In this document: in pieces, positions 8,167 through 15,809 of the stretch
Layout of the letters: every line of letters starts with the position of its first letter
Position numbering within the stretch: position 1 is the first letter of the stretch
Made by a program: the position numbers and the translations under genes
Notes under the pieces: model-generated
What the model was told of the DNA's origin: nothing
The model's database searches: none
The model's input: the letters and a program-made list of their open reading frames with translations, nothing else
From: Bog-159 sp049511415
GTDB taxonomy: Bacteria; Acidobacteriota; Terriglobia; Bryobacterales; Bryobacteraceae
Assembly: GCA_049511415.1 (NCBI GenBank)
Contig: JBEKYC010000017.1
Location: 37,950 to 101,949, forward strand
Direction: 5' to 3'
DNA length: 64,000 nucleotides

Positions 8167-8703
8167 ATGGATCTGGTCAAAGCAGCGCGAAGGGGCCGGG
8201 AAGCCGCCTTCCTGCAACTGTTCGACGAGCATCATGTGCCCCTGTTCCGCTTCGCGTACAGACTGACCGGGTCGGTAGCGGATGCCGAGGATATCGTGCA
8301 GGAGTGCTTTCTGCAGATGCTCCGTCCGGAATGCTCATATAATCCGGGGCGCACCCCGGTACGGAATTACCTCTTCGGCGTGGCGAGAAATCAATGGCTG
8401 AAGCGACTGCGAAAACACGAAGCGATGGGCGAAGGCGGCGAGCAGGACGCGCTTGACCGATCACCGGAAGGCGAGGTCTTGCGCGCGGAGTTGGAAGAAA
8501 TGGTGGCCGGCGCCGTGATGCAGTTGCCGGAAACGCAGAAGGACGTGCTGATCCTCGCCCACTACGAGCAGATGCCGCTGGCGGAGATCGCGCGCGTGAT
8601 GGGGCTGGATGTGGGCGCCGTAAAGTCGCGCCTGCAACGCGCCCGCGCCAATTTGAAAGAGACGCTCGCCGCCTGTGCGCCGGGCGTGGAGCCCAAGCCA
8701 TGA
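8167..8703 (+). CDS. ECF-family RNA polymerase sigma factor
   Basis: 178 residues. The sigma-2 region (FDEHHVPLFRFAYRLTGSVADAEDIVQECFLQML, about residues 19-52) with the usual DAEDIVQE is followed by NYLFGVARNQWLKRLRK and a sigma-4 region (LPETQKDVLILAHYEQMPLAEIARVMGLDVGAVKSRLQRARANLKETL, about 120-167). It would direct RNA polymerase to a small regulon under control of the next gene, whose ATG overlaps this stop codon (ATGA at 8700-8703). Direct repeats flank the pair. The stimulus is unknown. Confidence 0.92.
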   Translation: MDLVKAARRGREAAFLQLFDEHHVPLFRFAYRLTGSVADAEDIVQECFLQMLRPECSYNPGRTPVRNYLFGVARNQWLKRLRKHEAMGEGGEQDALDRSPEGEVLRAELEEMVAGAVMQLPETQKDVLILAHYEQMPLAEIARVMGLDVGAVKSRLQRARANLKETLAACAPGVEPKP

Positions 8704-9458
8704 ACGATACCGAACTCGACAAGTTGCTGGATCGGTGGACCGCGCCATCAGCGCCAGCCTCTCTGCGCGCCAGCGTGCGGGCCGGATTTGCGGAGGAACG
8801 CCGGCTCGCGGGGCACCCGCGACGAGCGAGCAAGCGATGGCTATGGGCCGCCTTTGCCGGGGCAGTGGCGATCTTGTTAGTAGCCGCCCTGGCGCGGCCG
8901 GGAGCGGCGGCGGTCCGCATTCCCTATCTGGTGGATTCCGAATTCCTACGGTACGCGGACGGCGGGACGGCCACGATTGAGATGTATACTTCGTCGTACG
9001 CGCTCAACGGAACAGAGATTCTCGAATCACGGTCTATCCCGGATCGCCCTTTCGCAACGGTCATCGGACGATCGTTGGACGCTACCCTTCCGCTTTGGTC
9101 GCGGCTGATGGCGCGCTTGACATTCGACGCGCAAACGGTGGAGAGGGTCAGGCAAGCCGCCCATCGATCGGTGGGAGCGATCACTGGCTGCGCCGGGTCG
9201 TGCCTGGTTTTGGAACAGTATGGTTTCGCAAGGGGCACTGCGTGTTTGGATGGAACAATTGTCGACCACGAAACGATACTCAACTACCCGACTACCGGGG
9301 TCCAACCCCGGATGGGTGGAAGCATCCGGATGACGTGGTGGATGGCTCCCGAGCTGGGCTGTTTTGCCTTGAGAATTACAACCGAGGAGAAACAGCCCGA
9401 CGGCACATGGCGGTTGGTGCGTGAAAAACGGGCTCTACGGATCGGGAAATTGCTGTAG
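8700..9458 (+). CDS. Putative membrane-anchored anti-sigma factor
   Basis: 252 residues, start overlapping the sigma factor stop by four bases. A short cytoplasmic N-terminus (MNDTELDKLLDRWTAPSAPASLRASV) precedes one membrane span near residues 48-66 (LWAAFAGAVAILLVAALA) and a periplasmic domain of about 185 residues with two cysteines (ITGCAGSCLVLEQYG). The N-terminal helix pattern and the position directly after an ECF factor fit an anti-sigma factor, although no zinc-binding HxxxCxxC motif is present. The extracytoplasmic part has no family I recognise. Its last 24 bases are included in the duplicated block found at 7945-7968. Confidence 0.75.
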   Translation: MNDTELDKLLDRWTAPSAPASLRASVRAGFAEERRLAGHPRRASKRWLWAAFAGAVAILLVAALARPGAAAVRIPYLVDSEFLRYADGGTATIEMYTSSYALNGTEILESRSIPDRPFATVIGRSLDATLPLWSRLMARLTFDAQTVERVRQAAHRSVGAITGCAGSCLVLEQYGFARGTACLDGTIVDHETILNYPTTGVQPRMGGSIRMTWWMAPELGCFALRITTEEKQPDGTWRLVREKRALRIGKLL

Positions 9459-9468
9459 CCTGTTGGTT

Positions 9469-10767
9469 GTGAAGCAAGAAGACGCCGAAGTGCTTTCGAT
9501 CGGGGGACACGAAGTCCATATCACACACCCAGGGAAGCCTTACTTCTCGCGGCAGGTCAAACTTTCCAAGTTAGACATTGTGCGCTACTACCTCTGCGTC
9601 TCGGCGGGAGCTCTGGCGGGAATTCGGGATCGGCCGGTGGTTCTGAAGCGGTTCGTGAATGGCGCGGAAGGGGAGGCGTTTTATCAGAAGCGCGCGCCCG
9701 CCGAGCGGCCGGCGTGGGTACGCACCGTGACTTTGTCCTTTCCTTCGGGACGGACCGCGGAGGAGGTGGTGATCGACGATGCGGCGGGACTCGCCTGGAT
9801 CGTCAATCTGGGTTGTATCGAGCTGCACCCACACGCGGTGCGTGCGAGTGACCTGGAACACCCGGACGAGCTACGCGTGGACCTGGATCCGGGTCCGGGC
9901 GTGGGTTGGGCCGACGTCCGCAGCGTCGCGCTGGAAGTGAAAACCGTGCTGCAGGAAGCCGGCCTGCGCGGTTGGCCCAAGACCAGCGGTTCCCGCGGGA
10001 TGCATGTGAATGTGCGGATCGAGCCGCGCTGGACATTCACCGAAGTCCGGCGCGCGGCGCTGGCGCTCTCCCGTGCCGTGGAGCGCCGGGTCCCCTCGCT
10101 GGCCAGTTCGAAATGGTGGAAAGAGGAGCGCCATGGCGTGTTTCTGGATTACAACCAGAACGCCAAGGATCGCACCACATGCGCAGCCTATTCGGTGCGG
10201 CCCACGCCCGATGCGCGGGTCTCGGCGCCGCTTCACTGGCACGAAGTTGCCGACTGCGACCCGGGAGATTTCACGGTACTCAGCATGCCCGAGCGCTTTG
10301 CGGAGTCAGGCGATCCGCATGCCGCCATGGACGACTCCGCCGGTTCCCTCGAAGGTCTGCTGGAATTCGCGGCAAGGGACGAGGCCGAAGGTCTCGGCGA
10401 CGCTCCCTGGCCGCCGCACTTCCGCAAGATGGAAGGCGAAGCGCCGCGGGTGGCCCCTTCCCGCGCCAAGTCGAGCGCAAAGAAACCGTCCACTAAAGCG
10501 CCGCTGGTGGTGGCGGCCAATTCGCCCAGCCGAGAGGCGGCCTTGGCCGGCTTGGAACGGTGGAAGGCGAGACACGCCGATGCCGCCCGGCATCTCGCCG
10601 TGGATGACATTTTGGTCGACTCCATGCGCGGCAGGTCATCCACGTGGACACGCATTCGGGTGAATCTCCGGCATGTGCCGGAGGAGTTGCGGCCTGCGCC
10701 AGAGACCCCGGATCCGGATGACGACCCGACGCGGGAGTGGCGGCGGAAGCGCGCATCCCAAAGTTAA
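9469..10767 (+). CDS. LigD-type primase-polymerase (NHEJ polymerase domain protein)
   Basis: 432 residues from a GTG at 9469, eleven bases after the anti-sigma stop; the frame is open further upstream but overlaps that gene. The start SIGGHEVHITHPGKPYFSRQVKLSKLDIVRYY is typical of stand-alone LigD polymerase domains. The metal-binding DLDPGPG (catalytic aspartates) lies near residue 138, followed by KTSGSRGMHVNVRI, and VFLDYNQNAKDRTTCAAYSVRP later. The polymerase domain covers about residues 1-290; the remaining 140 are low-complexity, Ala/Lys/Pro-rich with a basic end. It adds ribonucleotides and deoxynucleotides at broken ends during non-homologous end joining with Ku and a ligase. A separate ligase gene is at 14251-15369; no Ku gene is in the window. 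Confidence 0.9.
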   Translation: MKQEDAEVLSIGGHEVHITHPGKPYFSRQVKLSKLDIVRYYLCVSAGALAGIRDRPVVLKRFVNGAEGEAFYQKRAPAERPAWVRTVTLSFPSGRTAEEVVIDDAAGLAWIVNLGCIELHPHAVRASDLEHPDELRVDLDPGPGVGWADVRSVALEVKTVLQEAGLRGWPKTSGSRGMHVNVRIEPRWTFTEVRRAALALSRAVERRVPSLASSKWWKEERHGVFLDYNQNAKDRTTCAAYSVRPTPDARVSAPLHWHEVADCDPGDFTVLSMPERFAESGDPHAAMDDSAGSLEGLLEFAARDEAEGLGDAPWPPHFRKMEGEAPRVAPSRAKSSAKKPSTKAPLVVAANSPSREAALAGLERWKARHADAARHLAVDDILVDSMRGRSSTWTRIRVNLRHVPEELRPAPETPDPDDDPTREWRRKRASQS

Positions 10768-10810
10768 GACACGTAGTAGGTGAGTTCCATCACATCAACC
10801 TCACTGAAAC

Positions 10811-10838
10811 TTGCGCCAGGCTGCGAAAATATTATAAG
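10811..10838 (+). promoter_or_regulatory. Putative sigma-70 promoter of the hybrid histidine kinase gene
   Basis: TTGCGC (10811-10816), a 16-base spacer and TATAAG (10833-10838) lie in the 97-base gap before the kinase ATG at 10865. The A/T-rich tract around the -10 stands out from the GC-rich surroundings. Confidence 0.35.
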
Positions 10839-10864
10839 TATTCGGTAAGACGCCTCTCTGACAA

Positions 10865-13800
10865 ATGGAAAGAACCGATATATTGATCGACAGACGGAGC
10901 GGTTCCCGGACCAGCGAGCTGACCTCGCTGGTGCAAAATCGGGATTGGTCCCAAAGTCCGTTGGGTCCCATCGAACATTGGCCGCAGAGTCTCAGGAGCG
11001 TCGTGAATATCGTTCTCACTTCGCGCTACGCCATGTGGATGGGCTGGGGTCCGGAACTCACCTTTATTTACAATGACGCCTATCGGCCGACCCTCGGCAT
11101 CAAACATCCATGGGCGCTGGGGATCTCGGCCGCGAAGGTTTGGGCGGAGATCTGGAGGGACATAGGTCCGCGCATTGAGTCCGTAATATCCACTGGGGAA
11201 GCTACCTTTGATGAAGCGCTATTGCTCCTGTTGGAGCGGAGCGGCTTTCCCGAGGAAACCTATCACACATTCTCCTATAGCCCGCTCTCGGACGAAAGCG
11301 GACGGGTCAATGGGATGCTATGCGTGGTGACCGAAGAGACGGAGCGAGTCATCAGCGAGCGCCGCCTGGCAACTCTGAGCTATGTGTCATCGAGCCTGGC
11401 CGCGGCCCACACGGAAGGCGAAGTGTTGGAAGCGATCCAGCAGCAACTTCGCCGCAACACCAAGGATCTGCCCTTCAGCCTGACCTATCTATACGACGGG
11501 CAGGGGCGTGCGCGAATCCATTGCACCACGGGATTTGAGAAAGGAGACACAGCCGCTCCGGCTGTCCACACGGAGGGCGGGGACAGCCCGTGGCCCGCGG
11601 ACGAGATGCTGCATCACCCGGTTTCGCGAGTCGTGGACCTGACGGCGTTGGGAGAGACCTTCCGGCCGCCCACCGGCTGGTGGGACAAGCCCGCCACCCA
11701 GGCGGCGATCGTTCCGATTAAGCAGCAGGCTTTTGACAGTCCCGCGGGCTTCCTGGTAGTGGGTCTCAATCCCTACACGGTGTACGATAGCGCCTACGCC
11801 GGATTCGTCGAGCTGATTGCGGGACAGGTGGGCGCGGCAATTGCGAGCGCCCGCGCTTACGAGGAAGAACGGCACCGTGCCGAGGCTTTGGCGGAAATCG
11901 ATCGCGCGAAGACCACGTTTTTCTCCAATGTGAGTCATGAATTTCGCACGCCCCTGACGCTTATCCTGGGTCCGATCGAAGAACTTCTGGAGAAAAACGA
12001 TGCGGAGATCGCCGCGGACGGCCGCGCATTATTGGAAGCCGCGCAACGCAGCGGTCTCCGTTTGCAGCGGCTGGTGAACACGCTGCTGGACTTCTCGCGG
12101 ATCGAAGCAGGGCGCGCCCAGGCCTGCTACGAACCGACCGACCTTGCGGCGCTGACCGCGGATTTAGCCTCCAGCTTCCGTTCCGTCATGGAGCGCGCCG
12201 GGCTTGAATTCGTGATCCAGTGCAGACCGTTATCGGGCCCGGTTTATGTGGATCGGGAGATGTGGGAGAAGATCGTCTTAAACCTGCTTTCCAACGCCTT
12301 CAAGTACACGATCGAAGGCTCCGTTACTATGTCGCTCGGCGAACGGGCCGGCACCGTGGAACTCTCGGTGACGGACACGGGAATCGGCATACCGGAAAAC
12401 GAACTGCCGCGCCTTTTCGAGCGTTTTCACCGCGTGGAAGGGGCGCGCGCACGGACACACGAGGGCACCGGGATCGGACTGGCGCTGGTGCAGGAGTTGG
12501 TGAAGTTGCATGGAGGCAGCGTAACCGCCGAGAGCGTGTACGGCCAGGGCGCGACCTTTACCGTCCGCATGCGGTTTGGCGCGGATCACCTTCCGCAGGA
12601 TCGGTTAGGGGCGGCGCGCAGTCTGAGCTCGACGGCGGTGCATAAGAAATCGTACGTGGAGGAAGTTCTGCATTGGCTGCCCGCCGGCGATAACGGAGCG
12701 GGCGGCGAGCTGCCCGAGAACCGGCAGAGCAGGTGGGCCGCTCCCGGCGGGCACGCGGCGCGCAGCCGGGTGCTGCTGGCGGACGACAATGCCGACATGC
12801 GGGAGTATGTCCGCCGGCTGCTGAGCACACGTTATGAAGTGGCGGCGGTGGCCAATGGCGAACAAGCACTGGCCGACGCGGTCTCGCATCCTCCGGACCT
12901 GGTTCTGACCGACGTGATGATGCCGGTCCTGGATGGCTTCGGATTGCTGCAGGCTCTGCGCGCCAACGAGCGAACCAAGACGCTTCCGATTTTGTTCCTA
13001 TCGGCGCGCGCCGGGGAAGAGTCGCGGGTGGAGGGTCTGGACGCAGGGGCCGACGATTATGTGGTGAAGCCCTTTACCGCCCGCGAACTTCTGGCCCGCG
13101 TGGAAGCGCACATTTCGCTGGCCCGGATGAGGCGGCAAGCCGACGAGGCGCGCCGATTGAGCGAGGTCCGGCTGGGACTGGCTTTGGAGGCTTCTCATAT
13201 GGTGGCCTGGGAATGGGATACGCTGAAGGACGAGATTGCCTTCACGGGCGACCTGCAGCGCGTGTTCGGAACGCGCGTGCGTCATACGGCGGACGGCTTT
13301 GCGCTGGTCCACCCGGAAGACGAGCCGAAGCATCGGTCCGTGGTGCAGCGCGTCGTCCGTGAGGGCGGGTCGTATCTTTCGGAATTCCGGATCCGCCGCG
13401 CCGACAACCGGGAGATCACTTGGATCGAGGATCGCGCGACCGGCATTAGCGACGAAACGGGCGCGGTGACGCGACTGGTCGGCGTGCTGACGGATGTTAC
13501 TACGCGCAAGAGCGCCGAAGAGGAAGTCAGGCGCCGGAATGCGGAGCTGGAGCGGGCCAACAACGAATTAGAGGAGTTCGCTTATGTTGCGAGCCACGAT
13601 TTGCAGGAGCCGCTGCGCATGGTGAACATCTACACGCAACTCCTGCTGCGGCGCATCGGAGATCCGCATGATCCGGAGACCGGGCAATTCGCGGAGTTCG
13701 TCAAAAAAGGGGTGCAACAAATGGAAGCCCTGATTAAGGACCTGCTGCTGTATTCCCGGGTGGTGCATCCGGAGCAGGAGAAGGCCCAGGCCGCGGATCT

Positions 13801-14266
13801 GAATCATTCGTTGGAGCAGGCGCTCTCGGTGTTGCGGTTGAGCATTGAGGAGACCGGCGCTGTCGTGTCGAGGGAGGCGCTACCGGTAGTTTACGGAGAG
13901 GAACGGCAGTTGGCGCTGGTTTTTCAGAATCTGCTTTCGAACGCGCTGCGCTACCGGCGGCAGGATGTTCCGCCCCGGATCACAATTAGCGCGGAGACGC
14001 GTGACGGCCAATGGCTGATCAGCGTGCGGGACAATGGAATCGGCTTTGACCCGCAACATGCGGTGCGAATATTCGGGTTATTCAAGCGCCTGCACAAAGA
14101 CGCCTACCCGGGAACCGGCCTGGGCCTGGCAATTTCCAAACGGATCGTGGAGAGATACGGCGGCCGCATCTGGGGCACGAGCGACGGCGAAGGCTGCGGG
14201 GCCGTATTCTGTTTTTGCCTGCCGCGCGTCAATCATGAGCGCCTAACGGATCATTCTCCCGAGTGA
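10865..14266 (+). CDS. Large hybrid sensor histidine kinase with two kinase cores (PAS-GAF-HisKA-HATPase-REC-PAS-HisKA-HATPase)
   Basis: 1133 residues, soluble. Order: a PAS-like module with the signature SPLGPIEHWPQSL...MWMGWGPELTFIYNDAY (about 30-165); a GAF-like region (about 175-335); a first HisKA with FFSNVSHEFRTPL (His358) and ATPase with DTGIGIPENELPRLFERFHR and GTGIGLAL; a receiver (about 635-755) with VLLADDNADM and phospho-acceptor Asp683 in LVLTDVMMP, Lys in VVKPF; a PAS_3 domain (RLGLALEASHMVAWEWDT, about 770-880); then a second HisKA of the phytochrome type, FAYVASHDLQEPL (His911), and ATPase with DNGIGFDP and GTGLGLAISKRIVERYGG. The receiver between two complete kinase cores suggests an internal relay. 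The 3' end overlaps the convergent DNA ligase gene by 16 bases. No response regulator is adjacent. Confidence 0.93.
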   Translation: MERTDILIDRRSGSRTSELTSLVQNRDWSQSPLGPIEHWPQSLRSVVNIVLTSRYAMWMGWGPELTFIYNDAYRPTLGIKHPWALGISAAKVWAEIWRDIGPRIESVISTGEATFDEALLLLLERSGFPEETYHTFSYSPLSDESGRVNGMLCVVTEETERVISERRLATLSYVSSSLAAAHTEGEVLEAIQQQLRRNTKDLPFSLTYLYDGQGRARIHCTTGFEKGDTAAPAVHTEGGDSPWPADEMLHHPVSRVVDLTALGETFRPPTGWWDKPATQAAIVPIKQQAFDSPAGFLVVGLNPYTVYDSAYAGFVELIAGQVGAAIASARAYEEERHRAEALAEIDRAKTTFFSNVSHEFRTPLTLILGPIEELLEKNDAEIAADGRALLEAAQRSGLRLQRLVNTLLDFSRIEAGRAQACYEPTDLAALTADLASSFRSVMERAGLEFVIQCRPLSGPVYVDREMWEKIVLNLLSNAFKYTIEGSVTMSLGERAGTVELSVTDTGIGIPENELPRLFERFHRVEGARARTHEGTGIGLALVQELVKLHGGSVTAESVYGQGATFTVRMRFGADHLPQDRLGAARSLSSTAVHKKSYVEEVLHWLPAGDNGAGGELPENRQSRWAAPGGHAARSRVLLADDNADMREYVRRLLSTRYEVAAVANGEQALADAVSHPPDLVLTDVMMPVLDGFGLLQALRANERTKTLPILFLSARAGEESRVEGLDAGADDYVVKPFTARELLARVEAHISLARMRRQADEARRLSEVRLGLALEASHMVAWEWDTLKDEIAFTGDLQRVFGTRVRHTADGFALVHPEDEPKHRSVVQRVVREGGSYLSEFRIRRADNREITWIEDRATGISDETGAVTRLVGVLTDVTTRKSAEEEVRRRNAELERANNELEEFAYVASHDLQEPLRMVNIYTQLLLRRIGDPHDPETGQFAEFVKKGVQQMEALIKDLLLYSRVVHPEQEKAQAADLNHSLEQALSVLRLSIEETGAVVSREALPVVYGEERQLALVFQNLLSNALRYRRQDVPPRITISAETRDGQWLISVRDNGIGFDPQHAVRIFGLFKRLHKDAYPGTGLGLAISKRIVERYGGRIWGTSDGEGCGAVFCFCLPRVNHERLTDHSPE

Positions 14267-15369
14267 CGGATCGGGGTGTCTGAAGATCCGGCCGCAAAGA
14301 TGGCGGCCAACTCGTGCGGGGGAATCACTTCGAGCTGCGCATAGGTGCATTCGCCGGGCTTTTTGTCGGAGCGCCATCTGCGAAACTGCGCCATGTGCCG
14401 GAACCGGGAGCCCTGCATATGTTCGTAAGCCACTTCCACCACCAGTTCGGGGCGCAGGGGCTCCCACGACAGATCCTTGCCGCGGCTCCAACGGCTCAGG
14501 CCGCCCGGCATACGATGGCCCATTGGGCTGTCAGCCCCGCCCGGTTCGGCCCAGTGCTTCCAGGGGTGACGATCGAGTGCGTTCTCACGAAATGGCGCGA
14601 GGTAGGCCGCCAGTTGCCGGCGGTGTTCGAGCGTGAAGCTGGCGCAGACGCCGACGTGCTGCAATACGTCCGAACTATCGAAAAGGCCAAGCAGCAGGGA
14701 ACCCACCGCCGTACCCTGCGCGTCTTTGTGCCAGCGAAAGCCGGCCACCACGCAGTCGCAGTCGCGTTCGTGCTTCACCTTGAGCATCACACGCTTGCCG
14801 GATTCATAGCGGCCTGCAATCGATTTGGCCATGACTCCATCCAGGCCGGCGCCTTCGAAGCGGCGAAACCAATCCGCAGCCACGCTCAATTCGCGAGTCG
14901 CGGGCGTCAGATGAATGGGCGGCGCCGCGGAGGCGAGCAGCGATACTAATTCCTCGCGGCGGGTTTCAAACGGTGCTTCCCGTAAGTCCCGGTCACCCTC
15001 CGCCAGGAGATCGAAGAAGACGACCGAGGCGGGGATCTGCTGCGATAACTGTTTGACACGGGACGCCGCGGGATGAATGCGAAGCTGCAGGGCCTCGAAA
15101 TTCAGGCCGTTCGGTTGGGCCACCACGATTTCGCCATCGAGCACGCAGCGTTCCGGCAACTGCTCGCGCAGCGCCGCCAGGAGTTCGGGGAAGTAACGGT
15201 TCAGGGACTTCTCGTCGCGGCTTTCGATCAGGATTTCGCCGCCATCGCGGAAAACCAGGGCGCGGAAGCCATCCCACTTCGGCTCGAAGATCCAGGATCC
15301 GGCGGACGGCAATTCGTCGATGCGTTTGGAGAGCATCGGCGCCACGGGGGGATGCACGGGGAGATTCAC
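14251..15369 (-). CDS. ATP-dependent DNA ligase (LigC/LigD-ligase type)
   Basis: 372 residues from a GTG. Motif I is EPKWDGFRAL with the adenylated lysine Lys31; ESRDEKSLNRYFPEL (motif Ia/III region), VLDGEIVV, FFDLLAEGDRDL, GLDGVMAKS and MLKVKHERDCDCVVAGF (motif V) follow, then an OB-fold part (LSWEPLRPELVVEVAYEHMQGSRFRHMAQFRRWRSDKKPGECT). Length and motifs fit a two-domain nick-sealing ligase of the end-joining class. The cognate polymerase domain is encoded separately at 9469-10767, on the other side of the histidine kinase gene. The gene is divergent from the BlaI-like regulator, with 53 bases between the starts, so the palindrome there might also influence it. Confidence 0.92.
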   Translation of the reverse strand: MNLPVHPPVAPMLSKRIDELPSAGSWIFEPKWDGFRALVFRDGGEILIESRDEKSLNRYFPELLAALREQLPERCVLDGEIVVAQPNGLNFEALQLRIHPAASRVKQLSQQIPASVVFFDLLAEGDRDLREAPFETRREELVSLLASAAPPIHLTPATRELSVAADWFRRFEGAGLDGVMAKSIAGRYESGKRVMLKVKHERDCDCVVAGFRWHKDAQGTAVGSLLLGLFDSSDVLQHVGVCASFTLEHRRQLAAYLAPFRENALDRHPWKHWAEPGGADSPMGHRMPGGLSRWSRGKDLSWEPLRPELVVEVAYEHMQGSRFRHMAQFRRWRSDKKPGECTYAQLEVIPPHELAAIFAAGSSDTPIRHSGE

Positions 15370-15387
15370 AATTCCATGCTATAACGC

Positions 15388-15416
15388 TTGACAATGACGA
15401 AGGCCTTCGTCATAAT
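15388..15416 (+). promoter_or_regulatory. Promoter of the BlaI-like operon with operator palindrome in the spacer
   Basis: A perfect -35 TTGACA (15388-15393) is followed by a 17-base spacer and CATAAT (15411-15416). The spacer plus first three bases of the -10 form a perfect 20-bp palindrome, ATGACGAAGG/CCTTCGTCAT (15394-15413). The ATG at 15423 is six bases after the -10, so the transcript would be leaderless or nearly so. Auto-repression by the BlaI-like product is the natural inference. Confidence 0.75.
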
Positions 15417-15422
15417 GCGGTC

Positions 15423-15809
15423 ATGGAATCCAAACGGCGCAAGCCGACCGAGGCGGAGTTGGCGATCCTGCGGGTCTTGTGGGAAGGCAAAGCGCGATCC
15501 GTGCGCGCGATCCAGGAGGTGCTGAACGAATCCCGGCCCACGGGATACACCACCGTCCTGAAGCTGATGCAGATCATGACGGACAAGGGACTGGTAGAGC
15601 GCGACGACACCCAGCGGCCCCAGTTATACCGGGCCCGTTATTCGCAACAGCAGACCCAGCGGCAGTTGTTGGGCGACCTGCTCGACCGGGCGTTCGGCGG
15701 CTCGGTGAAGGCCCTGGTGCTGCAGGCGCTGGCGACCAAGAAATCCACGCCGGCGGAATTGGATGCCATGGAGAAGCTCTTGGACCGCATCGAAGGAGGC
15801 AAAAAATGA
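15423..15809 (+). CDS. BlaI/MecI-family transcriptional repressor
   Basis: 128 residues. The winged-helix N-terminus (KPTEAELAILRVLWEGKARSVRAIQEVLNESRPTGYTTVLKLMQIMTDKGLVERDD) matches BlaI/MecI, with the C-terminal dimerisation helices LGDLLDRAFGGSVKALVLQALATKKSTPAELDAMEKLLDRIE. These repressors bind palindromic operators as dimers and are cleaved or released when the membrane metallopeptidase partner senses a signal. The partner gene overlaps it by four bases (ATGA at 15806-15809). Its promoter carries a 20-bp palindrome. No beta-lactamase gene is present in the operon, so the regulon is likely something else, as is usual in acidobacteria. Confidence 0.93.
   Translation: MESKRRKPTEAELAILRVLWEGKARSVRAIQEVLNESRPTGYTTVLKLMQIMTDKGLVERDDTQRPQLYRARYSQQQTQRQLLGDLLDRAFGGSVKALVLQALATKKSTPAELDAMEKLLDRIEGGKK

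Noticed and set aside
15479..15805. Upstream extension of the M56 frame
   Set aside because: It overlaps the whole BlaI-like gene; the ATG at 15806 with ATGA coupling is the natural start.
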